From an uncultured Acidobacteriia bacterium (GTDB lineage Bacteria > Acidobacteriota > Terriglobia > Bryobacterales > Bryobacteraceae): 64,000 bases of DNA. The DNA is taken from the NCBI GenBank assembly GCA_903907865.1, contig CAIVPR010000141.1, positions 62,001 through 126,000 on the forward strand. The letters are read 5' to 3'. Every line of letters starts with the position of its first letter. Position 1 is the stretch's first letter. Of this stretch, positions 42,050 to 50,976 are shown one piece after another. A model generated the notes under the pieces. It searched no databases. It saw only the letters and a list, made by a program, of their open reading frames with translations, and was not told the origin of the DNA. A program made the position numbers and the translations under genes.

Positions 42050-43195
42050 ATGCTGAAATTCTTGTTCGTACTTGCGTCGACCTTGGCTGCGCTGGGTGCA
42101 CAGACGGTCGACAAGTCAGACCCCACTACCGTCATGACGGTGGAACGGCAGGCGCGCAAGGCGAGGGCCGTCGAGTGGCTGGCTTCCGGCGACCCGCTCA
42201 AGGTCGCGTGGGGCGCGTCGACGGTGCGGGCGGATCGTCAGGCCGACTTGGTGCCGGCATTGATCGATCGGATTCGAGAGTACCGGTCCAGCGGATTCAC
42301 ACCGGCGGGTGGTTTCGCATTGGACCAGCACGACGCGATGCTGCAGGTCTTGGACGCCCTGATCGAACTGAAAGCACCTGTGCCGCCCGAGGAGGCGCGG
42401 AAGCTGTACCCGGAATTCGTGGCGCAGTCCGTGATCCTGCTGGTGCGGGCGGGGGACAAGGCGGTTTCAGAGTTGATGGAGGTTTTCGACACCGCTGCGG
42501 GGAATACGAGTTGGTTGGCAGCGGGGAATGCGTTGCTCGGAGCGCACGCGGAGGGGTTCGGGGCCAAGGTTTTGGGACGGTATACGCAACATCTGCAAGT
42601 GACCGTATTTTCTCCCAACCGAGGGGTTGGGGGCTCGGGTGGTGGCTGGTCTGGCGGGAGCACGTATGCGCCTCCGTCAAAACCCAACTGGCCGTCCGGG
42701 GGACTTTATGCTCTCACCCAGACGGCGGAGCCAAGTGCAGTCTATCTTGCCGAAGGCCCCACCCCCATCTATTACACCCGGGTCGAATCCGGGACGTACT
42801 TGAATCCCGGCGAGGCTGGCCAAGGTAACCGTGATACGTTCCGGGGTGAGTACTTGGGACGGATGCGGGCGCACGAGCGCAACTCCCCCTATCGAGGGCC
42901 CGTCTCCAGTACGGCCATCGACGCCTATCCCCGAGAAAGGGTGGCGTGGACCGGGGGAGCCGGGTATCGGGACGAGTTGGGGGCGCAACTCGAAAAAGCA
43001 ACAAACACTTTCCGCTACTCCCTTCGGCAACTGGGTGCCAAAGGCTGGATCTCGGAAGCCGAGGCCCAATTGATCCCGCTCAGGCTCGAAGTCCTGATCG
43101 AAGACGCCCGCGATGACAAAAGCATTCCGCTACCCCCGCCCGATCCCCGACCGGGGGTAGCTTTCGTGACTCACTTTCAAGACCCGCTACGGTAG
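42050..43195 (+). CDS. Exported protein of unknown function
   Basis: A 381-residue protein with a signal peptide (MLKFLFVLASTLAALGAQ). The first part is helical (ARKARAVEWLASGDPLKVAW, VPALIDRIREYR) and the second half holds a glycine-rich linker (GVGGSGGGWSGGSTYAP) followed by a segment with tyrosines (TPIYYTRVESGTY). No family is recognised and no catalytic residues can be picked. It converges with the YHYH-protein gene three bases after its stop. Confidence 0.7.
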   Translation: MLKFLFVLASTLAALGAQTVDKSDPTTVMTVERQARKARAVEWLASGDPLKVAWGASTVRADRQADLVPALIDRIREYRSSGFTPAGGFALDQHDAMLQVLDALIELKAPVPPEEARKLYPEFVAQSVILLVRAGDKAVSELMEVFDTAAGNTSWLAAGNALLGAHAEGFGAKVLGRYTQHLQVTVFSPNRGVGGSGGGWSGGSTYAPPSKPNWPSGGLYALTQTAEPSAVYLAEGPTPIYYTRVESGTYLNPGEAGQGNRDTFRGEYLGRMRAHERNSPYRGPVSSTAIDAYPRERVAWTGGAGYRDELGAQLEKATNTFRYSLRQLGAKGWISEAEAQLIPLRLEVLIEDARDDKSIPLPPPDPRPGVAFVTHFQDPLR

Positions 43196-43198
43196 GCC

Positions 43199-45145
43199 CT
43201 ACTGGATCGAGATGTTTGCCGCGTTGCTGGGACGTCCCGACGCCGTCGCCACCACCGCCACACTTCCCTTCCCCGCCAAGGATCGCGGGATCAGGATGTT
43301 GTACTGGTCGATCCCCGGATACGCCCCCGACGTTCCGGCATAAGCCACCTGCGCCGAGGTCCCGCCAATTGTGGCCGTGGCCGACGTCACCGCGCCCAAC
43401 CCGCTTCCGTACAACACGACGTACACCTGGTCCGTCGCCGGGCCCAAATCAATCGACGCGCCCAGCGTCTCCACCGTATTCACGCCGTTCCGCGCCCGGA
43501 CCACATACCCCTTGGCCACCCCGGTCCCGTCGATAAACAGGTTCGGGTAGCAGGAAACCACGTTCAGATTCGACGCATACGAGGTCGTGCCGTTGTTGAA
43601 CGTCGCGGTCGCGAAACCGGTCGCCGTATCGGTCGGCAGGCGGAAGTTCACCTGGCCCGTCGAGACGAACTGCAATGTCGCAGCCCGCGAAGTGCCCGCC
43701 GAGTCCTTGACCGAAACGGAAGCGCCGGCGAGCGAGGTCGGCCAGTCCGCCGAAGTCGCCGACGCGGTGGTGGTCGCCAAGGACGCCCCGAACAGCGAAT
43801 ACGCCGAAACCACCGACCCCGGAGCCGCGGGACCGTTCTCGCCCGACGCCGCCGAGATCTGGATCGCCGTCTGTTTCACGGTGCCGCCGCCCACGTCCGC
43901 TGCGGAGGAATTCGAGTAGCTGGCCCCGTCGATAAAGTTGAAAATCGCCACGCCGTTGACCCAAAGGCCCTGGGTGCCGCCGCCGGTCGCCGTGTGCGTG
44001 CTCGCGGCGGTGGGGGTCTTGGGGAACTGCACTTGGTAGCTCTGGTTCGACGGGAAGTTGGAGAAGACGCCGCCGGTCATGCCGGGATCGAACCACGGCC
44101 CCATCGTGTAACTGGCCAAGCCCGCCGCGTTGATGTAGACCGCGCTGGTGGAATACCGGATGCGCTGCGTCTCCGCGTTCACCGCCGTGGTCGAGCCGCC
44201 CGAATAAGTTGTCCCGGACGGGAAGCCGGTCGGCCAAGTCGTGCTGCCCCCCGCGCTGGGGTCATAGCCGCTCGCGACCTTCGCCGCCTGCCCGGAATTC
44301 TTGGTCAGCCACGAGGTCAACGACGGGCTGGTATCGGTCGAGCCGGAGGCGGCCGAGGACGCGCTGTTGAAAAATTCGGTGACGCCCGTAGGAACCGTTT
44401 GAGCCTTGCCACCCGACGCCGTCCCGTAGAGCTCGCCCGCCAAAATGAAGGGGAACGCCGGGCTGCCGTCGTCATTGATCGTCACGTGATAGGCATAAGT
44501 CCCGCCGGGGAAATCCGGATTGACCTCCTGCCGGCCGTTGTACTGGTCCAGATCGCCCAGACCCGCCACGTATTCGTAATCCTCCAAGTACCGACCGAGG
44601 GGGAAAGTGGTGTTGATTGTCGGCCCATACTGCGCCGACGTCAGATTCTGCGACACCCCGCTGTGGTTCGGGAGCGCCCAGTCCGGCAGCGAAACCCGCG
44701 ACGTAATCTGACGGAGACGGAAGCTCGACTTGAGGCGCTTGACCGCACTCTTCGAGTCGTTGGCCGTGCTGTAGCCATAGGGCCCGTAGACCGGATAGCC
44801 GTCGATCGCCCAGCCCAGGATCGGCGAGGCCGTCCAGTTGGACGCCTTCTCTTGGTACACCGGACCTGTCCGAGCGTTCCTTAGAACGACCACGTTGTCT
44901 CCCAACTGCGCGCGCAGGCAGAGCGGATTGGCGTGGTAGTGGTATTCGCCCGTGCCCGGTTGGTGTCCGATGCACGCGTCGAAGGTTTGAAATTCACCGT
45001 AGTAGGCGTTGCGCCGCCAGATGCCGTCGCCGGAACCGCCACCGGGACCGCCGGGGCCGCCTCCGGGTCCACCGCCTGGGGGGCCTTGCGCCACTGCTGT
45101 CGCCGCCGACAGAACTGCCATCAGGATGAAGAATTTGGATTTCAT
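43199..45145 (-). CDS. Exported YHYH-domain protein with TIGR03437-type C-terminus
   Basis: A 648-residue exported protein. After a signal peptide (KFFILMAVLSAATAVAQ) and a Gly/Pro-rich segment it carries the YHYH motif (TGEYHYHANPLCLRAQLGD) with ILGWAIDGYPVYGPYGY and later DYEYVAGLGDLDQYNGR, typical of this domain. The C-terminal 230 residues are the TIGR03437-type surface module (PGSVVSAYSLFGASL, VYVVLYGSGLGAV, YNILIPRSLAGKG). ATG complementary to 45143-45145 is preferred. YHYH proteins have unknown function; some are multi-histidine metal-binding candidates. Confidence 0.83.
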   Translation of the reverse strand: MKSKFFILMAVLSAATAVAQGPPGGGPGGGPGGPGGGSGDGIWRRNAYYGEFQTFDACIGHQPGTGEYHYHANPLCLRAQLGDNVVVLRNARTGPVYQEKASNWTASPILGWAIDGYPVYGPYGYSTANDSKSAVKRLKSSFRLRQITSRVSLPDWALPNHSGVSQNLTSAQYGPTINTTFPLGRYLEDYEYVAGLGDLDQYNGRQEVNPDFPGGTYAYHVTINDDGSPAFPFILAGELYGTASGGKAQTVPTGVTEFFNSASSAASGSTDTSPSLTSWLTKNSGQAAKVASGYDPSAGGSTTWPTGFPSGTTYSGGSTTAVNAETQRIRYSTSAVYINAAGLASYTMGPWFDPGMTGGVFSNFPSNQSYQVQFPKTPTAASTHTATGGGTQGLWVNGVAIFNFIDGASYSNSSAADVGGGTVKQTAIQISAASGENGPAAPGSVVSAYSLFGASLATTTASATSADWPTSLAGASVSVKDSAGTSRAATLQFVSTGQVNFRLPTDTATGFATATFNNGTTSYASNLNVVSCYPNLFIDGTGVAKGYVVRARNGVNTVETLGASIDLGPATDQVYVVLYGSGLGAVTSATATIGGTSAQVAYAGTSGAYPGIDQYNILIPRSLAGKGSVAVVATASGRPSNAANISIQ

Positions 45146-45220
45146 GCCGTTCAATGCCTCGAATCCTATTCCAGCAGCGGATCGTAAGTCCTTCATGTGC
45201 GGATGTAAAGGGCAGGTAAA

Positions 45221-45850
45221 TCAGCCCCGGACGAAGGGGTTGGATCGCTTTTCGCGCCCGATAGTGGTCGGGTCACCGTGCCCTGGGATCACGACGGTCT
45301 CGTCAGGCAGCGCGTAGAGCTTGCCCTTGATGGACTTGGCGATCATTTGTGGGTCGCCGCCCGGCAGGTCGGTGCGCCCGATGCTGCCGCGGAACAAGGT
45401 GTCTCCTGCAATCAGCTTCTGTTCCGCCGGGATAAATAGGGAGATGCTGCCCGGCGTGTGGCCGGGGGTATGCAGAATCTGCGCCTCGATCCCCCCGGCG
45501 CGGACGGTGTCGCCTTCGCGCGCCGGGGTATCAATGCCCGGATTCTCCGGCGTTTCCATGCCCAGCCACGACGCCTGAATATCGAGCCGGTCGGCCAAGG
45601 CGGAATCGTCGGCGTGCATCAGCACCGGGGCACCGGTGAGCGCGCGCAGCTTGTGCGCCCCGCCAATGTGGTCGATGTGGGCGTGCGTGATCACGATCTG
45701 CTTCACGGTGAGCTGGTGGCGATTGAGGATGTCAACGATCTCCGAAATGTCGTCGCCAGGATCGATCACGATGGCCTCGCGGGTGGTCTCGTCCCCGATC
45801 ACCGAGCAGTTGCAACCGAGCATGCCAACGGGCAGGATTTCGTGGATCAT
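45221..45850 (-). CDS. MBL-fold metal-dependent hydrolase (glyoxalase II-like)
   Basis: A 209-residue metallo-beta-lactamase-fold enzyme. Zinc ligands are in VITHAHIDHIGGAHKLRALT, HTPGHTPGSISLF, AGDTLFRGSIGRTDLPGGD and VIPGHGDPTTIG. This arrangement is typical of hydroxyacylglutathione hydrolase-like proteins common in bacteria, which act on thioesters or similar. It is divergent from the following membrane protein gene. Confidence 0.9.
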   Translation of the reverse strand: MIHEILPVGMLGCNCSVIGDETTREAIVIDPGDDISEIVDILNRHQLTVKQIVITHAHIDHIGGAHKLRALTGAPVLMHADDSALADRLDIQASWLGMETPENPGIDTPAREGDTVRAGGIEAQILHTPGHTPGSISLFIPAEQKLIAGDTLFRGSIGRTDLPGGDPQMIAKSIKGKLYALPDETVVIPGHGDPTTIGREKRSNPFVRG

Positions 45851-45899
45851 ATGGGTGCGTTTGCATCCAGAGTACCGGATGCCCCATCATGAATACTTC

Positions 45900-46325
45900 A
45901 TGGGTGTCTTACCAATTTTGATGCGGCTCATTCACATACTCTCGGCGATTACGCTGCTGGGGGGCGTTTTCGCGTGGAGGTTCGGAGCGCTTGCGTCCGG
46001 GGCGAACCTCGCTTCCGACACCCGGGCAAAGGTGGAAAACGCGTTCGCGGCGGCTTGGCGGCCAGCGGTTTTGGCCTCGGTGATCGGGCTACTGGTGTCC
46101 GGCTTCTACAATTTCATGCAGAAGGTTGGTGCGGGCGGGCTGCAACCGGCCTACCACGCCGTCTTCGGGGTCAAATTCCTGCTGGCCCTGCACGTCTTTG
46201 CAGCCACACTCCTGGCAACCAAGCCCAACAACCCCAAGCGCGAACGCATGTTGACCGGCGTCGTGGCCAGCGGCGTGATCGTGGTGGTGCTGGCCGTGAT
46301 CCTGAGAACTCTCGGACCGCAATGA
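45900..46325 (+). CDS. Small integral membrane protein
   Basis: A 141-residue protein with four hydrophobic helices (LIHILSAITLLGGVFAWRFG, WRPAVLASVIGLLVSGFYNF, VKFLLALHVFAATLLAT, TGVVASGVIVVVLAVILRTL). It resembles CopD-like or DUF2269-like four-helix membrane proteins, with histidines in helices 1 and 3 that could carry heme, but this is not certain. ATG at 45900 is chosen; 45879 and 45921 are alternatives. Its stop overlaps the ygfZ start (ATGA at 46322-46325). Confidence 0.75.
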   Translation: MGVLPILMRLIHILSAITLLGGVFAWRFGALASGANLASDTRAKVENAFAAAWRPAVLASVIGLLVSGFYNFMQKVGAGGLQPAYHAVFGVKFLLALHVFAATLLATKPNNPKRERMLTGVVASGVIVVVLAVILRTLGPQ

Positions 46326-47245
46326 CAAGTGGATACGAGGCGCTCCTCCATGGAGCCGCCATCCTCGACCTCTCGGCGCGCGGCCGTATCCGCGCTGTCG
46401 GCGAAGACCGCGCCCGGCTGCTCCACGCGATGTGCACGAACCACGTGCAGGGACTGGCGGATGGCACCGGTCTCCACGCGTTTTTCCTCAGCTCCCAAGG
46501 CCGGATACTGGCCGACGCCTGCATCCTGCGCTTTCCGGACTACTTGCTCCTCGACACGGAGCCCGAAACCAGGCAGTCGCTCTTCGAGCACCTCGACCGG
46601 TTCATCATCGCGGACGACGTCGAACTGGAGGACACGACCGATACAACGTTCTGCCTCGGGCTCGAAGGCCCCGGTGCGGCGGCGATCATCCCGGAGGCAC
46701 CGACCACCCGCTACTCCCACGCCGCGTGGCGCGATTGCACGGTTGCCGCCATTTCCGAAACCGGCGCACCGGGCGTGCGGATCTACGGGCCTTCCGACCG
46801 GAAAGCCGAGGTAGTGGCATTCTTGGAAGCCGCCGGGGCCGTCCCCGCGACCCTGGACGACGCCAACACCCTCCGCATCCACAATTTCAAACCCCGGTAC
46901 GGCGTCGATTTCGATGAAACGACGCTCACCGGCGAGACCTTGCAGATGCACTCGATGCACTTCCAGAAGGGGTGTTACATCGGGCAGGAGATTGTGGAAC
47001 GCGTGCGGTCGCGCGGCCACGTCAACCGCACGATGATGGGGTTCCGACTGCAGGGTCACGCTGTCCCGCCCGCAGGCGCGACGCTCTTCAGCGGCGGCAA
47101 GGAGACGGGCGAGGTAACGTCCGCCGCCGAGGCACCCGATGGTGGCGTCTACGGCCTAGCCTGGGTGCGCATCCCGCACAACAAGCCGGGCTTGACGGTC
47201 GGGATCGACGGTCGTCCGGCGGAGCTTTTCCCCGCACTCGACTAG
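46322..47245 (+). CDS. ygfZ: YgfZ/GcvT-domain folate-binding protein
   Basis: A 307-residue protein of the YgfZ/IBA57 family that uses folate to help assemble or repair certain iron-sulfur enzymes. The diagnostic motif KGCYIGQEIVERVRSRGHVN is present, as is GRILADACILRF. Its length and domain order match YgfZ better than the glycine-cleavage T protein. ATG overlaps the membrane-protein stop codon, implying coupling. Confidence 0.92.
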   Translation: MTSGYEALLHGAAILDLSARGRIRAVGEDRARLLHAMCTNHVQGLADGTGLHAFFLSSQGRILADACILRFPDYLLLDTEPETRQSLFEHLDRFIIADDVELEDTTDTTFCLGLEGPGAAAIIPEAPTTRYSHAAWRDCTVAAISETGAPGVRIYGPSDRKAEVVAFLEAAGAVPATLDDANTLRIHNFKPRYGVDFDETTLTGETLQMHSMHFQKGCYIGQEIVERVRSRGHVNRTMMGFRLQGHAVPPAGATLFSGGKETGEVTSAAEAPDGGVYGLAWVRIPHNKPGLTVGIDGRPAELFPALD

Positions 47246-47268
47246 CGCTATTATTGAAGGTAAGGACT

Positions 47269-47733
47269 ATGCGCACCACCGTCTTCATTCTCGCCCTCGC
47301 CTCCTTCGGCTTTCTTTCGACCTCCGCGTTGGCGGACCTGCCTCCCGGCAAGGGCCACGACGAAACCGTGAAGGTCTGCGGCAAGTGCCACTCCGCGGAA
47401 CAGGCGGCCTCGCTGCACCAGAGCCGGACCGGCTGGGAAGAGACCATCGCCAAGATGGTGAGCATGGGCTCGGAAGGCACGGACGACGAGTACGAGTCGA
47501 TCATGAACTACCTCGTGGCGAATTTCGGCCCCGAGAAGCCCAAGCCGATCAGCGTCAACAAGGCAACCCCGGTGGAACTCGAAGCGGTACTAGGTTTGAC
47601 GAAGGCCGAGTCGGCAGCGGTGATCGCGTACCGTACGGAAAAGGGCGACTTCAAGACGATCGAGGATTTGAAGGCGGTTCCGGGCGTGGACGCGAAGAAG
47701 ATCGAGGCGCGGAAAGCCCGGCTGGCGTTCTAG
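47269..47733 (+). CDS. Exported protein with heme c motif and helix-hairpin-helix domain
   Basis: A 154-residue protein. A signal peptide (TTVFILALASFGFLSTSALA) is followed by a cytochrome c-like segment with CGKCH in VKVCGKCHSAEQ, of the type found in quinohemoprotein-related cytochromes (SRTGWEETIAKMVSMGSEGT). From about residue 95 it continues as a ComEA-type helix-hairpin-helix (ISVNKATPVELEAVLGLTKA, FKTIEDLKAVPGVDAKKIEA). ComEA-like modules bind DNA. The combination is unusual; one possibility is a periplasmic redox-linked DNA-binding protein. ATG has AAGGTAAGGA upstream. Confidence 0.8.
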   Translation: MRTTVFILALASFGFLSTSALADLPPGKGHDETVKVCGKCHSAEQAASLHQSRTGWEETIAKMVSMGSEGTDDEYESIMNYLVANFGPEKPKPISVNKATPVELEAVLGLTKAESAAVIAYRTEKGDFKTIEDLKAVPGVDAKKIEARKARLAF

Positions 47734-47759
47734 GGACGAGTACCCTACGGCAGGCGGGG

Positions 47760-47870
47760 ATGACCATTGAGGAAGTGATCGAGCAGTTTCCCGTGCGACG
47801 GGATCAGATCGACAGCCTCATGGCCTTTGTCGCTCTTTCATTGGACAAGCAACCGGTGACATCCGGTTAG
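47760..47870 (+). pseudogene. C-terminal remnant of a DUF433-family antitoxin
   Basis: Only the end of a DUF433 protein is recognisable: AGMTIEEVIEQFPVRRDQID then SLMAFVALSLDKQ. DUF433 proteins are small antitoxins of VapC-like systems and are normally about 75 residues. The upstream frame carries no winged-helix start, and no toxin follows. The intergenic space continues to the inverted repeat at 47947. Confidence 0.5.
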
Positions 47871-47946
47871 CGATTTTCAAATTTCCGTCCATTCAACCTA
47901 GAAAAGGGAGTTGGCCGTGCGCAAGCGCCACGGTCGGTTCCCCGAG

Positions 47947-48023
47947 AAAAAACGCTCCCTTACGGTCACGGCTCGGCAACATGTTGATTCTACCGAGCCG
48001 CGACCGCGAGGGAGCGTTTTTTT
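47947..48023. terminator. Long bidirectional terminator-like inverted repeat
   Basis: Arms 47947-47976 and 47993-48023 pair over about 30 bases with three mismatches, around a 16-base loop. A run of A opens the left arm and a run of seven T closes the right arm, so each strand shows a stem followed by T residues. It lies between the DUF433 remnant (plus) and the end of thrS (minus), and can terminate both. The arms are longer than usual for a simple terminator. Confidence 0.7.
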
Positions 48024-48070
48024 AGCCATCCGAGCGGCCCTCCCGTTCGAGGGCCGCCCAATCTACCACT

Positions 48071-50008
48071 CTACTCGAGCGATTTCGCCGCAATCTCCGC
48101 CGTCACCGTCTCCAGGAACTGCTCAAACGGGATCGCACCCGCGTCCCCGCGCTTCCGGTGCCGAACCGCCACCAGACCCGCCTCGGCCTCGCGACCGCCG
48201 CAGACCAGCATGTAGGGAACCTTCTGGACCTGCGCGTCGCGGATCTTCAGGTTCACCTTTTCGCCACGGTCGTCCAGCACCGCCCGCACACCCGCCGCCT
48301 TCAGCTTCTCGGTCAGATCCTGCGCATACGGGATCTGCTTGTCCGTGATCGGCAGCACCGCGACCTGCACCGGAGCCAGCCACGTCGGGAATGCGCCCGC
48401 GTAGTGCTCCACCAGGATCCCGAAGAACCGCTCCACCGACCCGAACAGCGCACGGTGCACCATCAGCGGCCTATGCTTGGCCCCGTCGGCGCCCACATAT
48501 TCCAGCTCGAAGCGGTTCGGCAGCGTGAAGTCGAACTGCACCGTCGATAGCTGCCACAGCCGACCGATCGCGTCCACCAGCTTGACGTCGATCTTCGGCC
48601 CGTAGAACGCGGCCTCGTCGGGAATCACCTTCGCCTCGATACCCAAGCGGTCGCAGGCCTTGCGCAATGCGCCCTCGGCCAGTACCCACTTGTCGGGTTC
48701 GCCGTCGTACTTGCCGCTCACGCCGCCGTCCCAAGTGGAGATCTCGGCCTTGTAGGAGGTGAAGCCGAAGGTGCGCAGGGTGTCTGTGGCGAAGTCGAGG
48801 CAGGCCACGATCTCGTCCTCGACCTGGTCGGGGCGGCAGAAGATGTGAGCGTCATCCTGCGTGAAGCCGCGGACGCGCAGCAGGCCGTGCATGGTGCCGG
48901 AGCGCTCGTAACGGTACACGGTGCCGAGTTCGCCCAGACGCACCGGCAGGTCCCGGTAGCTGTGCTGGCGATCCCGATAGATCAGGATGTGGCCGGGGCA
49001 GTTCATCGGCTTCAACTGGTACTCGGCGTCGTCGAGCTCCATCGGAGCGAACATGTTTTCCGAGTAGAAGTTGGCGTGGCCGGAGACCTTCCAAAGGTCG
49101 CGCCGCATCACGTGCGGGGTGTAAACCAGCGAATAGCCGCGCTTGAGGTACGCCTCGCGCATCCAGTCTTCCAGCGTCTTGCGGATGATGCCGCCCTTGG
49201 GGTGGAAGAAGATGAGGCCCGGACCGGCGAGTTCTTGGATGCTGAACAGGTCCAATTCCTGGCCGATCTTACGGTGGTCGCGCTTCTTGGCCTCCTCGAG
49301 ACGAGTCAGGTACTCGTCCTGGTCCTTCTTGGTAAACCAGGCGGTGGCGTAGATGCGCTGCAGCTGCTTGTTCTTTTCGTCGCCCTTCCAATACGCGCCC
49401 GCGATGTTGAGAAGCTTGAAGGCCTTTATCTTGGAGGTGTCGGGCAGGTGCGGTCCACGGCAGAAGTCGATGAAGTTTGGGCCGAGGGTGTATTCGGTGA
49501 AGATGTCGCCCGCGCGCTCGGTGATGAGCTCGACCTTCATGGGCTCGTTCATTGCCGTGTACTTTTCGATACCGGCTGCCTTCTCCATCAGCTTGCGCTC
49601 GAAGGGCAGGGCCTTGGCTTGGAGTTCCCACATCTTGCCCTCGATGCGGTCGAGGTCGTCGGGCGTGAATTTGTCGGGACGGTCGAAGTCGTAGTAGAAA
49701 CCGTTCTCGATGGGCGGGCCGATGGCGAGCTTGGTTTCGGGGAACAGCTCCAGCACGGCGGCGGCGCAGAGGTGGGCGGTGGAGTGGCGGTAGACTTCGA
49801 GCGCCTCGGAGTCCTTCGTGGTGAGGATCTGGAGCGCGGAGTCGGCCTCGAAAGGCCGGTTCAGGTCGAAGAGTTGGCCGTCAACCTTGGCGACGATGGC
49901 CGCGTCGGCGAGCCGGGGGCTGATGCCTCGCGCCACGTCCAAGGGGGTGGTGCCGGGGGCGACCTGGTGGATGCTCCCGTCCGGCAACGTGACTTGTATG
50001 CTGTTCAT
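48071..50008 (-). CDS. thrS: Threonine-tRNA ligase
   Basis: A 645-residue class II aminoacyl-tRNA synthetase. An N-terminal TGS domain (MNSIQVTLPDGSIHQVAPGT) precedes the editing domain (HSTAHLCAAAVLELFPETKL, GFYYDFDRP). The catalytic core has the zinc cysteine in QLKPMNCPGHILIYRDRQHS and class II motifs such as YRYERSGTMHGLLRVRGFTQ and VMRRDLWKVSGH. The C-terminal anticodon domain ends with QVAVLPITDKQIPYAQ. ATG is preceded by a palindromic AAGGATTCGAGAGTCCTT that overlaps the ribosome binding region. Confidence 0.97.
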   Translation of the reverse strand: MNSIQVTLPDGSIHQVAPGTTPLDVARGISPRLADAAIVAKVDGQLFDLNRPFEADSALQILTTKDSEALEVYRHSTAHLCAAAVLELFPETKLAIGPPIENGFYYDFDRPDKFTPDDLDRIEGKMWELQAKALPFERKLMEKAAGIEKYTAMNEPMKVELITERAGDIFTEYTLGPNFIDFCRGPHLPDTSKIKAFKLLNIAGAYWKGDEKNKQLQRIYATAWFTKKDQDEYLTRLEEAKKRDHRKIGQELDLFSIQELAGPGLIFFHPKGGIIRKTLEDWMREAYLKRGYSLVYTPHVMRRDLWKVSGHANFYSENMFAPMELDDAEYQLKPMNCPGHILIYRDRQHSYRDLPVRLGELGTVYRYERSGTMHGLLRVRGFTQDDAHIFCRPDQVEDEIVACLDFATDTLRTFGFTSYKAEISTWDGGVSGKYDGEPDKWVLAEGALRKACDRLGIEAKVIPDEAAFYGPKIDVKLVDAIGRLWQLSTVQFDFTLPNRFELEYVGADGAKHRPLMVHRALFGSVERFFGILVEHYAGAFPTWLAPVQVAVLPITDKQIPYAQDLTEKLKAAGVRAVLDDRGEKVNLKIRDAQVQKVPYMLVCGGREAEAGLVAVRHRKRGDAGAIPFEQFLETVTAEIAAKSLE

Positions 50009-50313
50009 AAGAAAGGACTCTCGAATCCTTCAGGGTACCATTGCGGCCAACCGGGGATGTTGCGTGCGACACGGGTCAAGTCCGTCCGCCAGAAGTTCCG
50101 AATAAGTAAACAAGTCGTAAAATCGTATTGCAAGGCCCTCGGGTCGATTTGTGGCTCGGGCGACGGAACGTTGAATTCAAACGACTTGGGAGCTGGCACA
50201 GGAGAAACCTGCACGGAACTGAAACAAAACCCGCAACAAAGTCACCGTCGATTTCTGCTATGCTGCCGTCCAGTGATGCGTGTCCAGCGCATCTCCAAAG
50301 AGGAGATTTCAGA

Positions 50314-50898
50314 ATGAGATTCAAAGCAGTTCTTGCGGCGGCAGTGTTTTGCGTTGCCCCGGCGTTCGCCGGAACAATCATTTACGACGTGAGCATGAGC
50401 GGAGCAAACGAGGCACCGTCCAACGCGTCGGCGGGTACCGGTGCTGGTACCGTCACCATCGACACCACCACGAACATGATGACCGTTGACCTGACGTTCT
50501 CGGGCCTTACCGGCAACGTGACGGCGTCGCACATCCACTGCTGCACCGTCAATCCAGATGCGGGTACCGCGGGAGTCGCCACGGTAACACCCAGCTTCAC
50601 AGGCTTCCCGTCGGGTACGGGTGTGACCAGCGGCAGCTACAACCATACGTACGACCTGACGCAGACTTCCAGCTACAACTCGGCGTTTGTGACCGCGAAT
50701 GGCGGCACGGCGGGCTCTGCCGAGGCGGCCCTGTTGGCTGGCATGGCGGCGGGCAAGGCGTATTGGAACATCCATAGCAGCGTCGTTCCGGGTGGCGAAA
50801 TCCGCGGATTCCTGGTCGCCGAAACGCCTGAGCCCGCATCATTTGCGCTGGCGGGCCTTGCTTTGGCAGGGCTTGCGTTCCGTCGCCGCAAGGCGTAG
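50314..50898 (+). CDS. CHRD-domain PEP-CTERM protein, first copy
   Basis: A 194-residue exported protein. A signal peptide (FKAVLAAAVFCVAPAFAG) precedes a CHRD domain (YDVSMSGANEAPSNASAG, SGLTGNVTASHIHCCTVN, AYWNIHSSVVPGGEIRGFL) and a PEP-CTERM signal (TPEPASFALAGLALAGLAFR then RRKA). CHRD domains form a surface-associated beta fold. The double cysteine after HIH replaces the more common HIHxP. AAAGAGGAGA lies upstream of ATG at 50314. A close relative follows in tandem. Confidence 0.88.
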   Translation: MRFKAVLAAAVFCVAPAFAGTIIYDVSMSGANEAPSNASAGTGAGTVTIDTTTNMMTVDLTFSGLTGNVTASHIHCCTVNPDAGTAGVATVTPSFTGFPSGTGVTSGSYNHTYDLTQTSSYNSAFVTANGGTAGSAEAALLAGMAAGKAYWNIHSSVVPGGEIRGFLVAETPEPASFALAGLALAGLAFRRRKA

Positions 50899-50927
50899 TG
50901 GCGCTTATCGGAATCCAAGACAGGTTG

Positions 50928-50951
50928 CGGCCCCCGGGAGACCGGGGGCCG
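50928..50951 (+). terminator. Stem-loop between the two CHRD genes
   Basis: A 10-base-pair GC stem (CGGCCCCCGG with CCGGGGGCCG) around a GAGA loop follows the first CHRD gene by 29 bases. No strong T tract follows, so it may attenuate transcription or stabilise the upstream mRNA. This could let the two CHRD genes be expressed at different levels. Confidence 0.55.
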
Positions 50952-50976
50952 TTGCAATTTCAGTAGGGAGGAACAA

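Noticed and set aside
50009-50313. Possible T-box or other leader control of thrS
   Set aside because: Only a short imperfect palindrome at the ribosome binding site is seen; no T-box core or long antiterminator stem is visible.
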